A stretch of 6,398 bases of DNA from Candidatus Poribacteria bacterium (GTDB lineage Bacteria; Poribacteria; WGA-4E; WGA-3G), in the NCBI GenBank assembly GCA_009835515.1, contig VXXH01000642.1, positions 1 through 6,398 of the forward strand, read 5' to 3'. The notes beneath the pieces were generated by a model, which was not told the origin of the DNA, searched no databases, and was given only the letters and a program-made list of their open reading frames with translations. Position 1 is the first letter of the stretch. Every line of letters starts with the position of its first letter. The position numbers and the translations under genes were made by a program. Of this stretch, positions 1 to 6,387 are shown one piece after another.

Positions 1-214
1 GATTGCTAAGCTGCATAAGACGGCGCTCCACTACTATTAGATAACAGGCTTCATCCTGAATTTCTAGCCGTGCTGTCTCGACTTCAGAACGCGTAAACGT
101 AAGCTCGGCTGCATCCAAATAACGCGGCGTAAAATCATCTGATTCAGACAACTCCGGTTTTGGCGTGTCCCCTGTGGTGGTTGTGTTCTGTTTCTCAGTA
201 TTTTCGTTTTCCAT
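1..214 (-). CDS. DUF1854-like protein, partner of ABC exporter (partial, 3' end beyond window)
   Basis: The first 71 codons of a gene that runs off the left edge are present, starting at ATG 212-214 with no stop. Seen: residues 1-27 are polar and probably disordered (many E, N, T, P). From about residue 28 an ordered domain begins with the pattern FTPRYLDAAELTFTR, then ARLEI, then the hydrophobic strand ACYLIVVERRLMQLSN. This resembles the start of DUF1854 (PF08909), where the line after 'RRxxxLS' normally continues with a conserved aspartate-rich strand. Family knowledge: DUF1854 is uncharacterised but often fused to, or encoded beside, ABC transporters, and a ligand-binding role has been suggested. 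Context: its ATG lies 1 base after the stop of the ABC gene, with GAGAGG (219-224) as ribosome binding site 4 bases upstream inside the ABC gene, so translation is probably coupled. The family call rests on a short fragment plus the neighbour, so it is moderate. Confidence 0.7.
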   Translation of the reverse strand, partial: MENENTEKQNTTTTGDTPKPELSESDDFTPRYLDAAELTFTRSEVETARLEIQDEACYLIVVERRLMQLSN

Positions 215-215
215 T

Positions 216-2537
216 TTACCTCTCTACGGCTTGTGCTTGTGCACGGACATTGGCGGCTTCCTTTTGCGTCTCTACAAGTTTGTAATAGATACCCTTTTGC
301 TCCATGAGTTCCTCGTGAGAACCGCACTCAACGCCTTTCCCCTTTTCGATGACAAAAAGCCGATCGGCATTTCGGAGCGTTGAAAGTCGGTGGGCAATCG
401 CAAACGTCGTCCGGTTCTGCACGAGCCTGTCAATCGCTTGCTGAATCTTTTTTTCCGTTTCCACGTCTACAGATGAGGTCGCTTCATCAAGAATCAGAAT
501 TCGGGGGTTGTGCAAAATCGCACGCGCAATTGAGACGCGTTGTCGTTCCCCACCGGATAGACTTCCACCGCGTTCACCGACCTCGGTATCATAACCGTCT
601 GGGAACTTGACGATAAATTCATGCGCGTTCGCTGCCTTTGCTGCTGCGATAATATCCTCCATAGAGGCATCCGGGTGCGCATAGGCGATGTTCTCGGCGA
701 TAGTGCCACTGAACAGATACGGATCCTGTAGCACGACCCCGATCTGTTGGCGCAAATCCTTGAGGTTAATTTGCTTAATATCTTCACCGTCAATCTCTAA
801 CTGCCCAGAATCCGGCGTGTAGAACCGACAAATCAGATTAATAAGCGTTGACTTCCCCGCACCAGAATGACCCACCAATCCAATCATCTCACCGGGTTGC
901 ACGTGTAGGTTGATGTCCCGAAGCACCGGTTTATGTGAGTCGTAACCGAAGGTCATATTGTGAAATCTAACCTCTCCTGTGATATTCGGCATCGCTTTAA
1001 GGTTGCCGTCGTCCAACTGTTCTGGTTGCGAGTCTATGACTTCAAAAAGTCGTTCCGCTGCTGTCATTGAGCGTGATGCCCAGTTGATGAGCGGACTGAT
1101 ATAGCGCATCGGTTCATAGAACCTCATGAGATATCCATGGAAAGTCATGAGGATACCGAGCGACATTTCTCCAACAAGAACCTCAAGTCCACCAACGTAC
1201 CAGACGATGAGAGAACCGAACTGAATAGCGGACATCAAAGGTGGATAGTAGGTCGCCCAGATCAGCTCAGCGTTGGTTTCATAATCCCGTGCGTCGATAT
1301 TAGCATCCCCGAACCGGTTGATTTCACCCCTCTGTTGTCCGAAAGCACGGACGACCCGAATACCAGATACCGAATCATTGACGACATCAAATAGCTTTGA
1401 CCGCCGTCGCCACGCACGGTGCCAGAGGCTACGCACTTTCTTCCAAAACCAACCTGCCCCGAAGACGATTATCGGAATCGGGATTAGGATGAAACATGCC
1501 AATTTCCAGTTCATCCAGAAAAGGATACCTCCAATCCCAAAGAAGAGGAACACCTGCACAGCGAGAAACGAGAGCCCTTCTAACATGAAATCCTGAAGTC
1601 TTTCGCTGTCTTCTGTGATGTGTGAAATGACAGTACCTGTTGTGCGTTTGTCGAAAAATCGGATAGACAAGTTGTGCAAATGCTGGTAGACATGAGACCG
1701 GATGTTTGCAGAGATGCGAAATGTCAACCAAGCCGCCAGCCGTCCTTGGAAAATTGCAAATATCGAACTGATGACTTGTGCGGCTAACAGCGTACCGATA
1801 GCAATTGATAACGCGACTGTCGCAGGTTGAATCCTTCGGAATAGCTCCGCTAACCATGTTAACTGCGTATCCGCTGGCGGAGTAACGAGATTGTTCAACT
1901 GCAGGATGTCGTCAATCAGAATACGATTGAAATATTGGGGCACTAACGAAATGAGTGTTCCAATGATGATGAGGACAATAAAGAGAATCGCCCTACCGCG
2001 ATACGGTCTTATGTAAGACAAAATCCGCAACATCACTTTGTGCTTCTTGGTACATGCTGGACAAGGCGAGAACTCATCTGGTAACAGGAGTCCGCAACTT
2101 TTACAGGCGTGATCCTCAGGCTTATAGTCCCAAATCGGGGCTTCATCGCGTTTGCCGTTTCGGAACTCAATCTCGTCACCCATGAATCGCGCCACGAACC
2201 CAAATTTCGCCGCGCACCCGTTGGAGTACCGGATAAGGTCAACTGTCCCTTCTCGCGTTTCTAACACTAAGAGACCCGCATCTACCACGACTTCTGCTCG
2301 GATACCCAACACACTTTTATAAGGGATATAGTGAAGCACATCACCCTCACCCGTTACGGTAAATATCGCTGCCTCTGTCAGCACGAACCACTCTTCGCCG
2401 TAACTGCCCGATGAGTTTATATCGCTTTGAACTGCAAATCGGATCTGTTCTGTTGGGACGTTCAGACGTTGTAGCGTCTCTTCCAGTGAAGCGGGCAACG
2501 CGTCAAGCGTACCCGTTGCTGTCTCTGCAGTTGCCAT
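216..2537 (-). CDS. ABC exporter half-transporter (fused permease/ATPase) with N-terminal PH-like domain and zinc ribbon
   Basis: A 773-residue fused membrane/ATPase protein of the MsbA-like (type IV exporter) class, expected to work as a homodimer in the inner membrane and to pump its substrate outward using ATP. The ATPase half is complete: Walker A GHSGAGKST (556-564), Q-loop Gln604, signature LSGGERQ (660-666), Walker B LILDEA with Asp684 and catalytic Glu685, D-loop SSVD (688-691) and switch His716. Hydrophobic segments lie near 183-200, 240-263, 324-344, 346-365, 434-456 and 460-474. Unusual: before the membrane domain there are about 170 extra residues. Residues about 25-130 alternate strand-like blocks ending in a helix, resembling a PH-like fold, and C145-x2-C148/C159-x2-C162 forms a zinc ribbon. 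Plain MsbA-type proteins (about 580 residues) lack both. This architecture matches ABC proteins paired with DUF1854 partners. The substrate is unknown. It follows the zinc-ribbon gene by 21 bases and is followed by the DUF1854 gene after 1 base. Confidence 0.95.
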   Translation of the reverse strand: MATAETATGTLDALPASLEETLQRLNVPTEQIRFAVQSDINSSGSYGEEWFVLTEAAIFTVTGEGDVLHYIPYKSVLGIRAEVVVDAGLLVLETREGTVDLIRYSNGCAAKFGFVARFMGDEIEFRNGKRDEAPIWDYKPEDHACKSCGLLLPDEFSPCPACTKKHKVMLRILSYIRPYRGRAILFIVLIIIGTLISLVPQYFNRILIDDILQLNNLVTPPADTQLTWLAELFRRIQPATVALSIAIGTLLAAQVISSIFAIFQGRLAAWLTFRISANIRSHVYQHLHNLSIRFFDKRTTGTVISHITEDSERLQDFMLEGLSFLAVQVFLFFGIGGILFWMNWKLACFILIPIPIIVFGAGWFWKKVRSLWHRAWRRRSKLFDVVNDSVSGIRVVRAFGQQRGEINRFGDANIDARDYETNAELIWATYYPPLMSAIQFGSLIVWYVGGLEVLVGEMSLGILMTFHGYLMRFYEPMRYISPLINWASRSMTAAERLFEVIDSQPEQLDDGNLKAMPNITGEVRFHNMTFGYDSHKPVLRDINLHVQPGEMIGLVGHSGAGKSTLINLICRFYTPDSGQLEIDGEDIKQINLKDLRQQIGVVLQDPYLFSGTIAENIAYAHPDASMEDIIAAAKAANAHEFIVKFPDGYDTEVGERGGSLSGGERQRVSIARAILHNPRILILDEATSSVDVETEKKIQQAIDRLVQNRTTFAIAHRLSTLRNADRLFVIEKGKGVECGSHEELMEQKGIYYKLVETQKEAANVRAQAQAVER

Positions 2538-2554
2538 TCCTTCTTTATTCTCCT
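2538..2554 (-). promoter_or_regulatory. Two candidate ribosome binding sites for the ABC exporter gene
   Basis: Before the ATG at 2535-2537 there are two purine-rich blocks: GAAGGA (2538-2543) directly touching the start codon, and AGGAG (2550-2554) 12 bases away. Neither has the usual 5-9 base spacing. The ATG is still the best choice because the reading frame upstream has no better start and the block lies in the short 21-base gap after the zinc-ribbon gene. Confidence 0.5.
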
Positions 2555-2558
2555 GTCC

Positions 2559-2780
2559 TTACTTCCCGGGCGTGCGTTCGTCCGGATATTTCCAAAGAAC
2601 TTTACGATCAATAGATTTCCAACGCCTCGAATCAACACGTTGGACGGCATATATCTTCCGACCACACCTGCACCGTATATCGTGAACATGCCCATTTGAG
2701 CAGGTCTGTCTCTTTACAAAATCAATACTCTCTTGATGCACGCCGTAACCATGCCTGCACGCATAACAAACCAAATACAT
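2559..2780 (-). CDS. Small zinc-ribbon protein of unknown function
   Basis: A 73-residue protein not recognised as a named family. Seen: the pair C5-x2-C8 and, further on, C27, C37 and C39 with His31 and His33 between them, in the order CYAC ... TCSNGHVHDIRCRCGRKIYAV. The CxCG knuckle followed by a basic, strand-like tail is typical of zinc ribbons. The C-terminus (about 48-73) is rich in Arg, Lys and Trp, so nucleic-acid or protein binding is possible but unproven. Start choice: ATG at 2778-2780 has AGGTG 6 bases upstream; an alternative GTG at 2787-2789 would add three residues but would use up that binding site. It ends 21 bases before the ABC exporter gene, which carries its own zinc ribbon, so both are probably cotranscribed. 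The ordered cysteine pattern and tight spacing favour a real gene over chance, although it is short. Confidence 0.72.
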   Translation of the reverse strand: MYLVCYACRHGYGVHQESIDFVKRQTCSNGHVHDIRCRCGRKIYAVQRVDSRRWKSIDRKVLWKYPDERTPGK

Positions 2781-2786
2781 CGCAAA

Positions 2787-2791
2787 CACCT
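2787..2791 (-). promoter_or_regulatory. Ribosome binding site that decides the zinc-ribbon gene start
   Basis: AGGTG on the minus strand lies 6 bases before the ATG at 2778-2780. It overlaps the alternative in-frame GTG (2787-2789), which itself has only GGAAGG about 12 bases upstream. The ATG is therefore preferred. Confidence 0.55.
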
Positions 2792-2804
2792 ATATCTGCT
2801 GCCT

Positions 2805-2822
2805 TCCAATTAACGTCCAATT
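2805..2822 (-). repeat. Pair of AATTGGA direct repeats upstream of the zinc-ribbon/ABC cluster
   Basis: The 88-base gap between the dehydratase-like gene and the zinc-ribbon gene (2781-2868) holds two exact AATTGGA copies on the minus strand (2816-2822 and 2805-2811). They are offset by 11 bases, about one helical turn, and end 24 bases before the ATG. The spacing would suit a regulator binding one face of the DNA, but two heptamers may be chance. No convincing -10/-35 pair or terminator was seen in this gap. Confidence 0.3.
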
Positions 2823-2868
2823 CTCTTTAACCCGTTTTGGGCGGAACAATTCAGTTAAACAATATTCT

Positions 2869-3987
2869 TCAAACCACGACCGAATGCTTCTCCAAAACCG
2901 CATCGTTCAATTCAATACCGAGTCCCGGTTTCGTTGACGGTATAATGTACCCATCTTCCCACCGCAACGGCTCCTTGAGAATATCGGCGTGGAAACCGTC
3001 CCATGTATGGATACCCTCCTGAATCAAGAAATTCGGGCTACAGACATCCAACTGAATATTCGCTGCACCGCCAATCGGACCCCCATACAGATGCGGTGCG
3101 ATCTGCGCGTAGTGTGCCTCACCCATAGATGCAATCTTTTTCGCCTCAAGGATACCACCTGTAATCGTCAAATCCATCTGCAAAATAGACGCTGCCTGTT
3201 GTTCCAATAGATCCGCGAACTCGTATTTCGTCAGCAACCGTTCGCCAGTCGCAATCGGGATGCTTGTTGACTGTGCGACGCGTGCCATCTCTTTGATATT
3301 TTCAGGTGGTATGGGTTCCTCGAACCAGAGCGGATCGTATTGCTCGACGCGTTTCGCGAACCGAATTGCGCTGTTCGTGTTGAACTGCCCGTGCGTCCCG
3401 ATCAGAATATCGCACCTATCGCCAACGGCATCACGAATCCCTCGAATGACGCTCTCCGCGTAGTCGAGTGTCTCCAACCTATCGGCAGTGCCTGCATCAA
3501 CTGGGTCAAACTTAACGGCAGTAAAACCTTTTTCGACGTAAGAGAGTGCGAGTTCACCTGTCTGTTCTGGAGAATCACCGCGTCGCCATTGCAAGAGGTA
3601 GGAGTAGGCACGCAATTTCTCATGGAACATGCCGCCTAACAGGTTGTAAATCGGTTGATTCAGTGCCTTTCCGACGATGTCCCAACACGCCATCTCAATC
3701 GCACTCATTGCTGGTGTCGTCAGCGGACCGGAGTGTCGTACGCAGGGACCTTCATAAAGCGTTGACCACATTCTTTCAATCCGAAACGGATCCGCCCCAA
3801 TCAGAAAACGTTCTCCCCAGTCCTTGATGAGTTCTATGATGACATGGTTGAGTTGCGTATGATAGGTACATTCACCGATACCCTCAATCCCATCATCTGT
3901 TACCAATTTGACGAAAATCCAGCGTCTGCCACCCCAATGCGGTGGGGGTACATCAACAAGATAGGTTTTCACATCAACAATTCTCAT
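2869..3987 (-). CDS. Mandelate racemase/muconate lactonizing-type enzyme (enolase superfamily), probable sugar-acid dehydratase
   Basis: A 372-residue cytosolic enzyme of usual family length. The N-terminal capping domain (about 1-120) includes DGIEGIGE (32-39) and the helix MSAIEMACWDIVGKALNQPIYNLLGG (94-119); the rest is a TIM-type barrel. Seen active-site elements: K159 in AVKFDP; His199 in GTHGQ; Glu223 in WFEEP; Glu249 in ATGER; the Asp272/His299 dyad (QMDLTITGG and APHLYGG); and Glu324 in IQEG. Family knowledge: these enzymes abstract the proton alpha to a carboxylate using Mg2+; a His two residues after the first metal ligand, with the Asp/His dyad, resembles galactonate-dehydratase-like acid sugar dehydratases. 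Odd: the first metal-ligand position, normally Asp, aligns with Gly197. The substrate cannot be assigned. The start is secure: ATG with AGGAGG six bases upstream. It follows the barrel-protein gene by 123 bases on the same strand. Confidence 0.93.
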   Translation of the reverse strand: MRIVDVKTYLVDVPPPHWGGRRWIFVKLVTDDGIEGIGECTYHTQLNHVIIELIKDWGERFLIGADPFRIERMWSTLYEGPCVRHSGPLTTPAMSAIEMACWDIVGKALNQPIYNLLGGMFHEKLRAYSYLLQWRRGDSPEQTGELALSYVEKGFTAVKFDPVDAGTADRLETLDYAESVIRGIRDAVGDRCDILIGTHGQFNTNSAIRFAKRVEQYDPLWFEEPIPPENIKEMARVAQSTSIPIATGERLLTKYEFADLLEQQAASILQMDLTITGGILEAKKIASMGEAHYAQIAPHLYGGPIGGAANIQLDVCSPNFLIQEGIHTWDGFHADILKEPLRWEDGYIIPSTKPGLGIELNDAVLEKHSVVV

Positions 3988-3993
3988 TAGGTG

Positions 3994-3999
3994 CCTCCT
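3994..3999 (-). promoter_or_regulatory. Strong ribosome binding site of the dehydratase-like gene
   Basis: A perfect AGGAGG on the minus strand sits 6 bases before the ATG at 3985-3987. It is the best Shine-Dalgarno match in the window and fixes that start. Confidence 0.85.
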
Positions 4000-4024
4000 G
4001 TTTCAATAGGTGCAATCTCAGTGG

Positions 4025-4096
4025 CCAGTAACCAGTTAAAGACGCAAGCGTAACAGTGAACCTTCTTTCTTAACTGATAACTGGTAACTGGTTACC
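4025..4096. repeat. TAACTGR heptamer cluster forming an inverted repeat and hairpin
   Basis: On the plus strand, three heptamers stand head to tail at 4071-4091: TAACTGA, TAACTGG, TAACTGG, followed by TTACC. Two more, one exact and one with a single change, lie in the opposite orientation at 4025-4038. The block 4025-4039 pairs with 4070-4084 at 13 of 15 positions across a 30-base loop. Separately, 4082-4097 is a perfect 7-base-pair stem with a 2-base centre (TGGTAAC/GTTACCA). There is no T-run after the stem in the direction of transcription, so it is not a classic intrinsic terminator. It fills most of the 123-base gap between the barrel-protein and dehydratase genes. It could be a dispersed intergenic repeat, a small palindromic element or an RNA processing or attenuation site. 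Confidence 0.75.
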
Positions 4097-4110
4097 AATT
4101 GAAGAAAATA

Positions 4111-6348
4111 TCACGGATTCCACCAATACGTTACTTTACCAACAACAGTTGTATCCAGCAATCCTGATGATATACTGTCTGTGCCATACGTCTGATTAAA
4201 AACGAAATAGAAATCACTACCCGGACTGTAGATGTAATTGACTAAGAAATTCGTGGTAACCAGATTTCGGTCGCTGTTCCATTGTACGTAGAGTTTCGTA
4301 AAAAGATCCGTGGAGAAAGAATAACCGGCGCGCCCGCCAAAAACGTTAGTGTTAAACGCACCTTGTGGCAGTGTGACGCGGTTAAACTCGTATCTCGGTT
4401 CCAAACTAAAACGTCCAGTCAGTCGAAGATCGAGACGGATGTCAAATCCGCGTCGGGTGCCGTTGTAGAAATCCCCAATATTGAACCCTACACGTCCGTT
4501 AAAGACCTTACCTTCAGCATTGAGCATGAGACTGTAGTTGTTGTAACTGTACTCGCCACTCGGAATAATGATCCCTTCGCGAATTTCAAAGTCTTCGGTG
4601 AGGTTCTCAAAATTTCGGTAGATTCGGAGTCCACCCCAACCGTTCGTTTCCAATTCAAGCCATGTGCTCCAGATAAAGGTGCGCGTCTCTAATGCATTGT
4701 CCGAATTAAGGATAATATCGATTTCCGGCCCAGCCCACATCCGACGAAATCCATACCAATGGAGATAAGGCGTGGCGCGGACTTCACCCCGAATCCATCG
4801 GCTTCCTTTACGATAGACATAGCCGACTTCAGGGTTGAAATCCTCACCGATGTCTGTATAGGAAGCATTCACTCGTGCTACGGTGCTCTGCCAATTGCCG
4901 CCGAAGTATAACGCGTTCGTATTTTCGGGTCTTTGTTGTGTGGTGATGAGAGCGTCTTGCATGCCATCCGATTCAAAGGTACGCGCCCAGAGTCCCCGAA
5001 AATTCATGCTATCCGTGGGCCGATAAATAAAATCAACGCCCGTCGCGCTGTTATGTACGTCAGAATCTTGCTTATTAATCGCAATCACGCCGAGGCTCGA
5101 CCCGGTGAAAAGATCACGCTTGATACGCAAAACCGAGTAGTTTGTCCTATTAACATCAACTGCGTCCAAATTTTCTGTGGCGTCAGCGGCATAGTTATCT
5201 GTGAGAACATTCAGGACACCCACGCCGAAACCTCCTACTTTACCGGTTACTTTCCCACCCGTCAGAATTGGAATAGCGTGCCCATCTTCAATACCAATGC
5301 GACGACTATAGAAAAGTAGGAGCGGTGGTGGGGCATTGAAGCTCGTGCGTGGGATACCAAAATCGAATAAACCCGCACCTTCCAAGAAGAATTGGCGTTT
5401 CTCGGGGAAAAAGAGGCTGAAACGCGTTAAATTCGCTTGCTCCCGATCCGCCTCAACCTGTGCAAAATCTGTGTTGACCGTGAGATCAGCGGTCAGGTTC
5501 GAGGTGAGACTCACCTTTACATCGCCGCCTAAATCAAGCACACCAACTGTCCCATCCGCCTCCGTCCGCGCAATACCGGGAAGGAGATACGGCAGAACCT
5601 CAATATTCCGTCTTTGCGAGATCTCGGATAAGCCGGTTAGTTCTCCTAAGTGCGTTGTCCGATAGCGTGCCTGAAAGGTATATGCTGCCGGCACCGGCGC
5701 CCATGTGCCCTCTTCCTGATTTTTCTGAATCGTGCGGCCAAGGTTCAGACCCCATGTGAGTGTATCTTCTTTCTTAAACCGGAGTTGACTAAACGGAATC
5801 GCGATTTCTGTCGTCCAATTATCGCCATTAATTTTTCCCTTACTGTCCCAAACGGCATTCCAGTTCTCATTTCGGCTGTCGCCGCTGTCCATTATCGCCA
5901 CATCTTCTCGCGCACCCAAAGGATTCACCCGGAAGAAGAACCCACTGCGCCGGTCATTATAGGTATCTAACAGCACAAAGACGTTGTCGTTATCCCATAA
6001 CATCGTATCGCGTCGCATCTTATTGGCAATAATCTTAGACCGGTCGGGCTCGCTGCAAACAAAACCGAAATAGATGTGTCTGTCATCATAAAGAATCCGA
6101 ACCTCTGTTGCTTCTGTTAAAGGGGTACCTACATCCGGTTCAAATTGAATGAATTGACGGATCGGCGTTGCTTTCTGCCAATCGGATTCTGTGAGTTCAC
6201 CATCAACCTCAACGCTTTCATAAGTGCGATACGCTTCTGCTTGAAGTTCTTCAGCTTCATCCGCATGCACGCCACTACTGATGCAAAAAAGAAGTAAAAT
6301 TGATAGCCATCTACATAGATAGTCCATGGTATACAAAGTGGGAAACAC
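4111..6348 (-). CDS. Outer-membrane beta-barrel protein with CBM9/DOMON-like N-terminal domain (DUF5916 family)
   Basis: A 745-residue exported protein, full length for its family. Seen: a signal peptide whose hydrophobic core is LSILLLFCISSG (15-26) with a likely cleavage after VHA (27-29); a CBM9-like sandwich at about 42-205, beginning VDGELTESDWQKA and including VRILYDDRHIYFGFVC (83-98) and WTTEIAIPFSQLRF (178-191); then the DUF5916 hallmark block at about 272-331 with DLGGDVKVSLTSNLTADLTV, NTDFAQVEADR and LFFPEKRQFFLEGAGLFDFG; then alternating amphipathic strands to the C-terminus (YWWNP), typical of a barrel. Family knowledge: the N-terminal fold often binds carbohydrate; the barrel's role is unknown. 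Inference: surface binding or uptake of a glycan-derived ligand. Start uncertain: GTG 6346-6348 has GGGAGG only 2 bases upstream, whereas ATG 6325-6327 is 23 bases from it but also gives a good 22-residue signal peptide. Ends 123 bases before the dehydratase-like gene. Confidence 0.92.
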   Translation of the reverse strand: MFPTLYTMDYLCRWLSILLLFCISSGVHADEAEELQAEAYRTYESVEVDGELTESDWQKATPIRQFIQFEPDVGTPLTEATEVRILYDDRHIYFGFVCSEPDRSKIIANKMRRDTMLWDNDNVFVLLDTYNDRRSGFFFRVNPLGAREDVAIMDSGDSRNENWNAVWDSKGKINGDNWTTEIAIPFSQLRFKKEDTLTWGLNLGRTIQKNQEEGTWAPVPAAYTFQARYRTTHLGELTGLSEISQRRNIEVLPYLLPGIARTEADGTVGVLDLGGDVKVSLTSNLTADLTVNTDFAQVEADREQANLTRFSLFFPEKRQFFLEGAGLFDFGIPRTSFNAPPPLLLFYSRRIGIEDGHAIPILTGGKVTGKVGGFGVGVLNVLTDNYAADATENLDAVDVNRTNYSVLRIKRDLFTGSSLGVIAINKQDSDVHNSATGVDFIYRPTDSMNFRGLWARTFESDGMQDALITTQQRPENTNALYFGGNWQSTVARVNASYTDIGEDFNPEVGYVYRKGSRWIRGEVRATPYLHWYGFRRMWAGPEIDIILNSDNALETRTFIWSTWLELETNGWGGLRIYRNFENLTEDFEIREGIIIPSGEYSYNNYSLMLNAEGKVFNGRVGFNIGDFYNGTRRGFDIRLDLRLTGRFSLEPRYEFNRVTLPQGAFNTNVFGGRAGYSFSTDLFTKLYVQWNSDRNLVTTNFLVNYIYSPGSDFYFVFNQTYGTDSISSGLLDTTVVGKVTYWWNP

Positions 6349-6350
6349 AA

Positions 6351-6356
6351 CCTCCC
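6351..6356 (-). promoter_or_regulatory. Ribosome binding site of the barrel-protein gene (unusual spacing)
   Basis: GGGAGG on the minus strand is the only purine-rich site upstream of the gene. It is 2 bases from the GTG at 6346-6348, 14 from an in-frame TTG (6334-6336) and 23 from the ATG at 6325-6327. None is ideal, which leaves the start of this gene open. Confidence 0.6.
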
Positions 6357-6378
6357 TGATGATCTTAAACTTCTATAT

Positions 6379-6387
6379 ATTATACCA
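6379..6387 (-). promoter_or_regulatory. Extended -10 promoter for the barrel-protein gene
   Basis: The minus strand reads TGGTATAAT, an exact extended -10 element (TGn plus consensus TATAAT at 6379-6384) for the housekeeping sigma factor. Transcription would begin near 6371-6373, giving a leader of about 24 bases to the GTG start that contains the ribosome binding site. Any -35 hexamer would fall beyond the right edge of the window. Confidence 0.7.

Noticed and set aside
1429..1857. 142-codon minus-strand open frame in another register
   Set aside because: It lies inside the membrane-domain coding region of the ABC exporter, whose frame is supported by complete family motifs.
2462..2695. 77-codon minus-strand frame overlapping the zinc-ribbon and ABC genes
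   Set aside because: It overlaps both better-supported genes out of frame and shows no cysteine or domain pattern.
2781..2815. TTGGAC with GATATA 18 bases later as a promoter for the export cluster
   Set aside because: The -10 matches the consensus at only three of six positions and would place the transcript start on top of the ribosome binding site.
2831..2841. CCCGTTTTGGG mini-hairpin as a terminator of the dehydratase-like gene
   Set aside because: The stem has only three base pairs and there is no T-run after it.
3930..3950. C-rich/G-rich inverted repeat near the start of the dehydratase-like gene
   Set aside because: The stem is about five base pairs and is explained by the PPP and GG codons of the protein.
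2869..3987. Assignment of the enolase-superfamily gene as dgoD
   Set aside because: The first metal-ligand position differs and overall similarity by eye is moderate, so a substrate-specific gene name is not justified.
4282..4692. 136-codon plus-strand open frame
   Set aside because: It lies wholly antisense to the barrel-protein gene, its translation shows no domain or ordered motif, and the minus frame has clear DUF5916 features.
4933..5319. 128-codon plus-strand open frame
   Set aside because: It is antisense to the DUF5916 hallmark and barrel region, with a composition like random translation.
5684..5702. GC-rich palindromic stretch in the barrel-protein gene
   Set aside because: It is inside coding sequence for the APVPAAY stretch and has no termination features.
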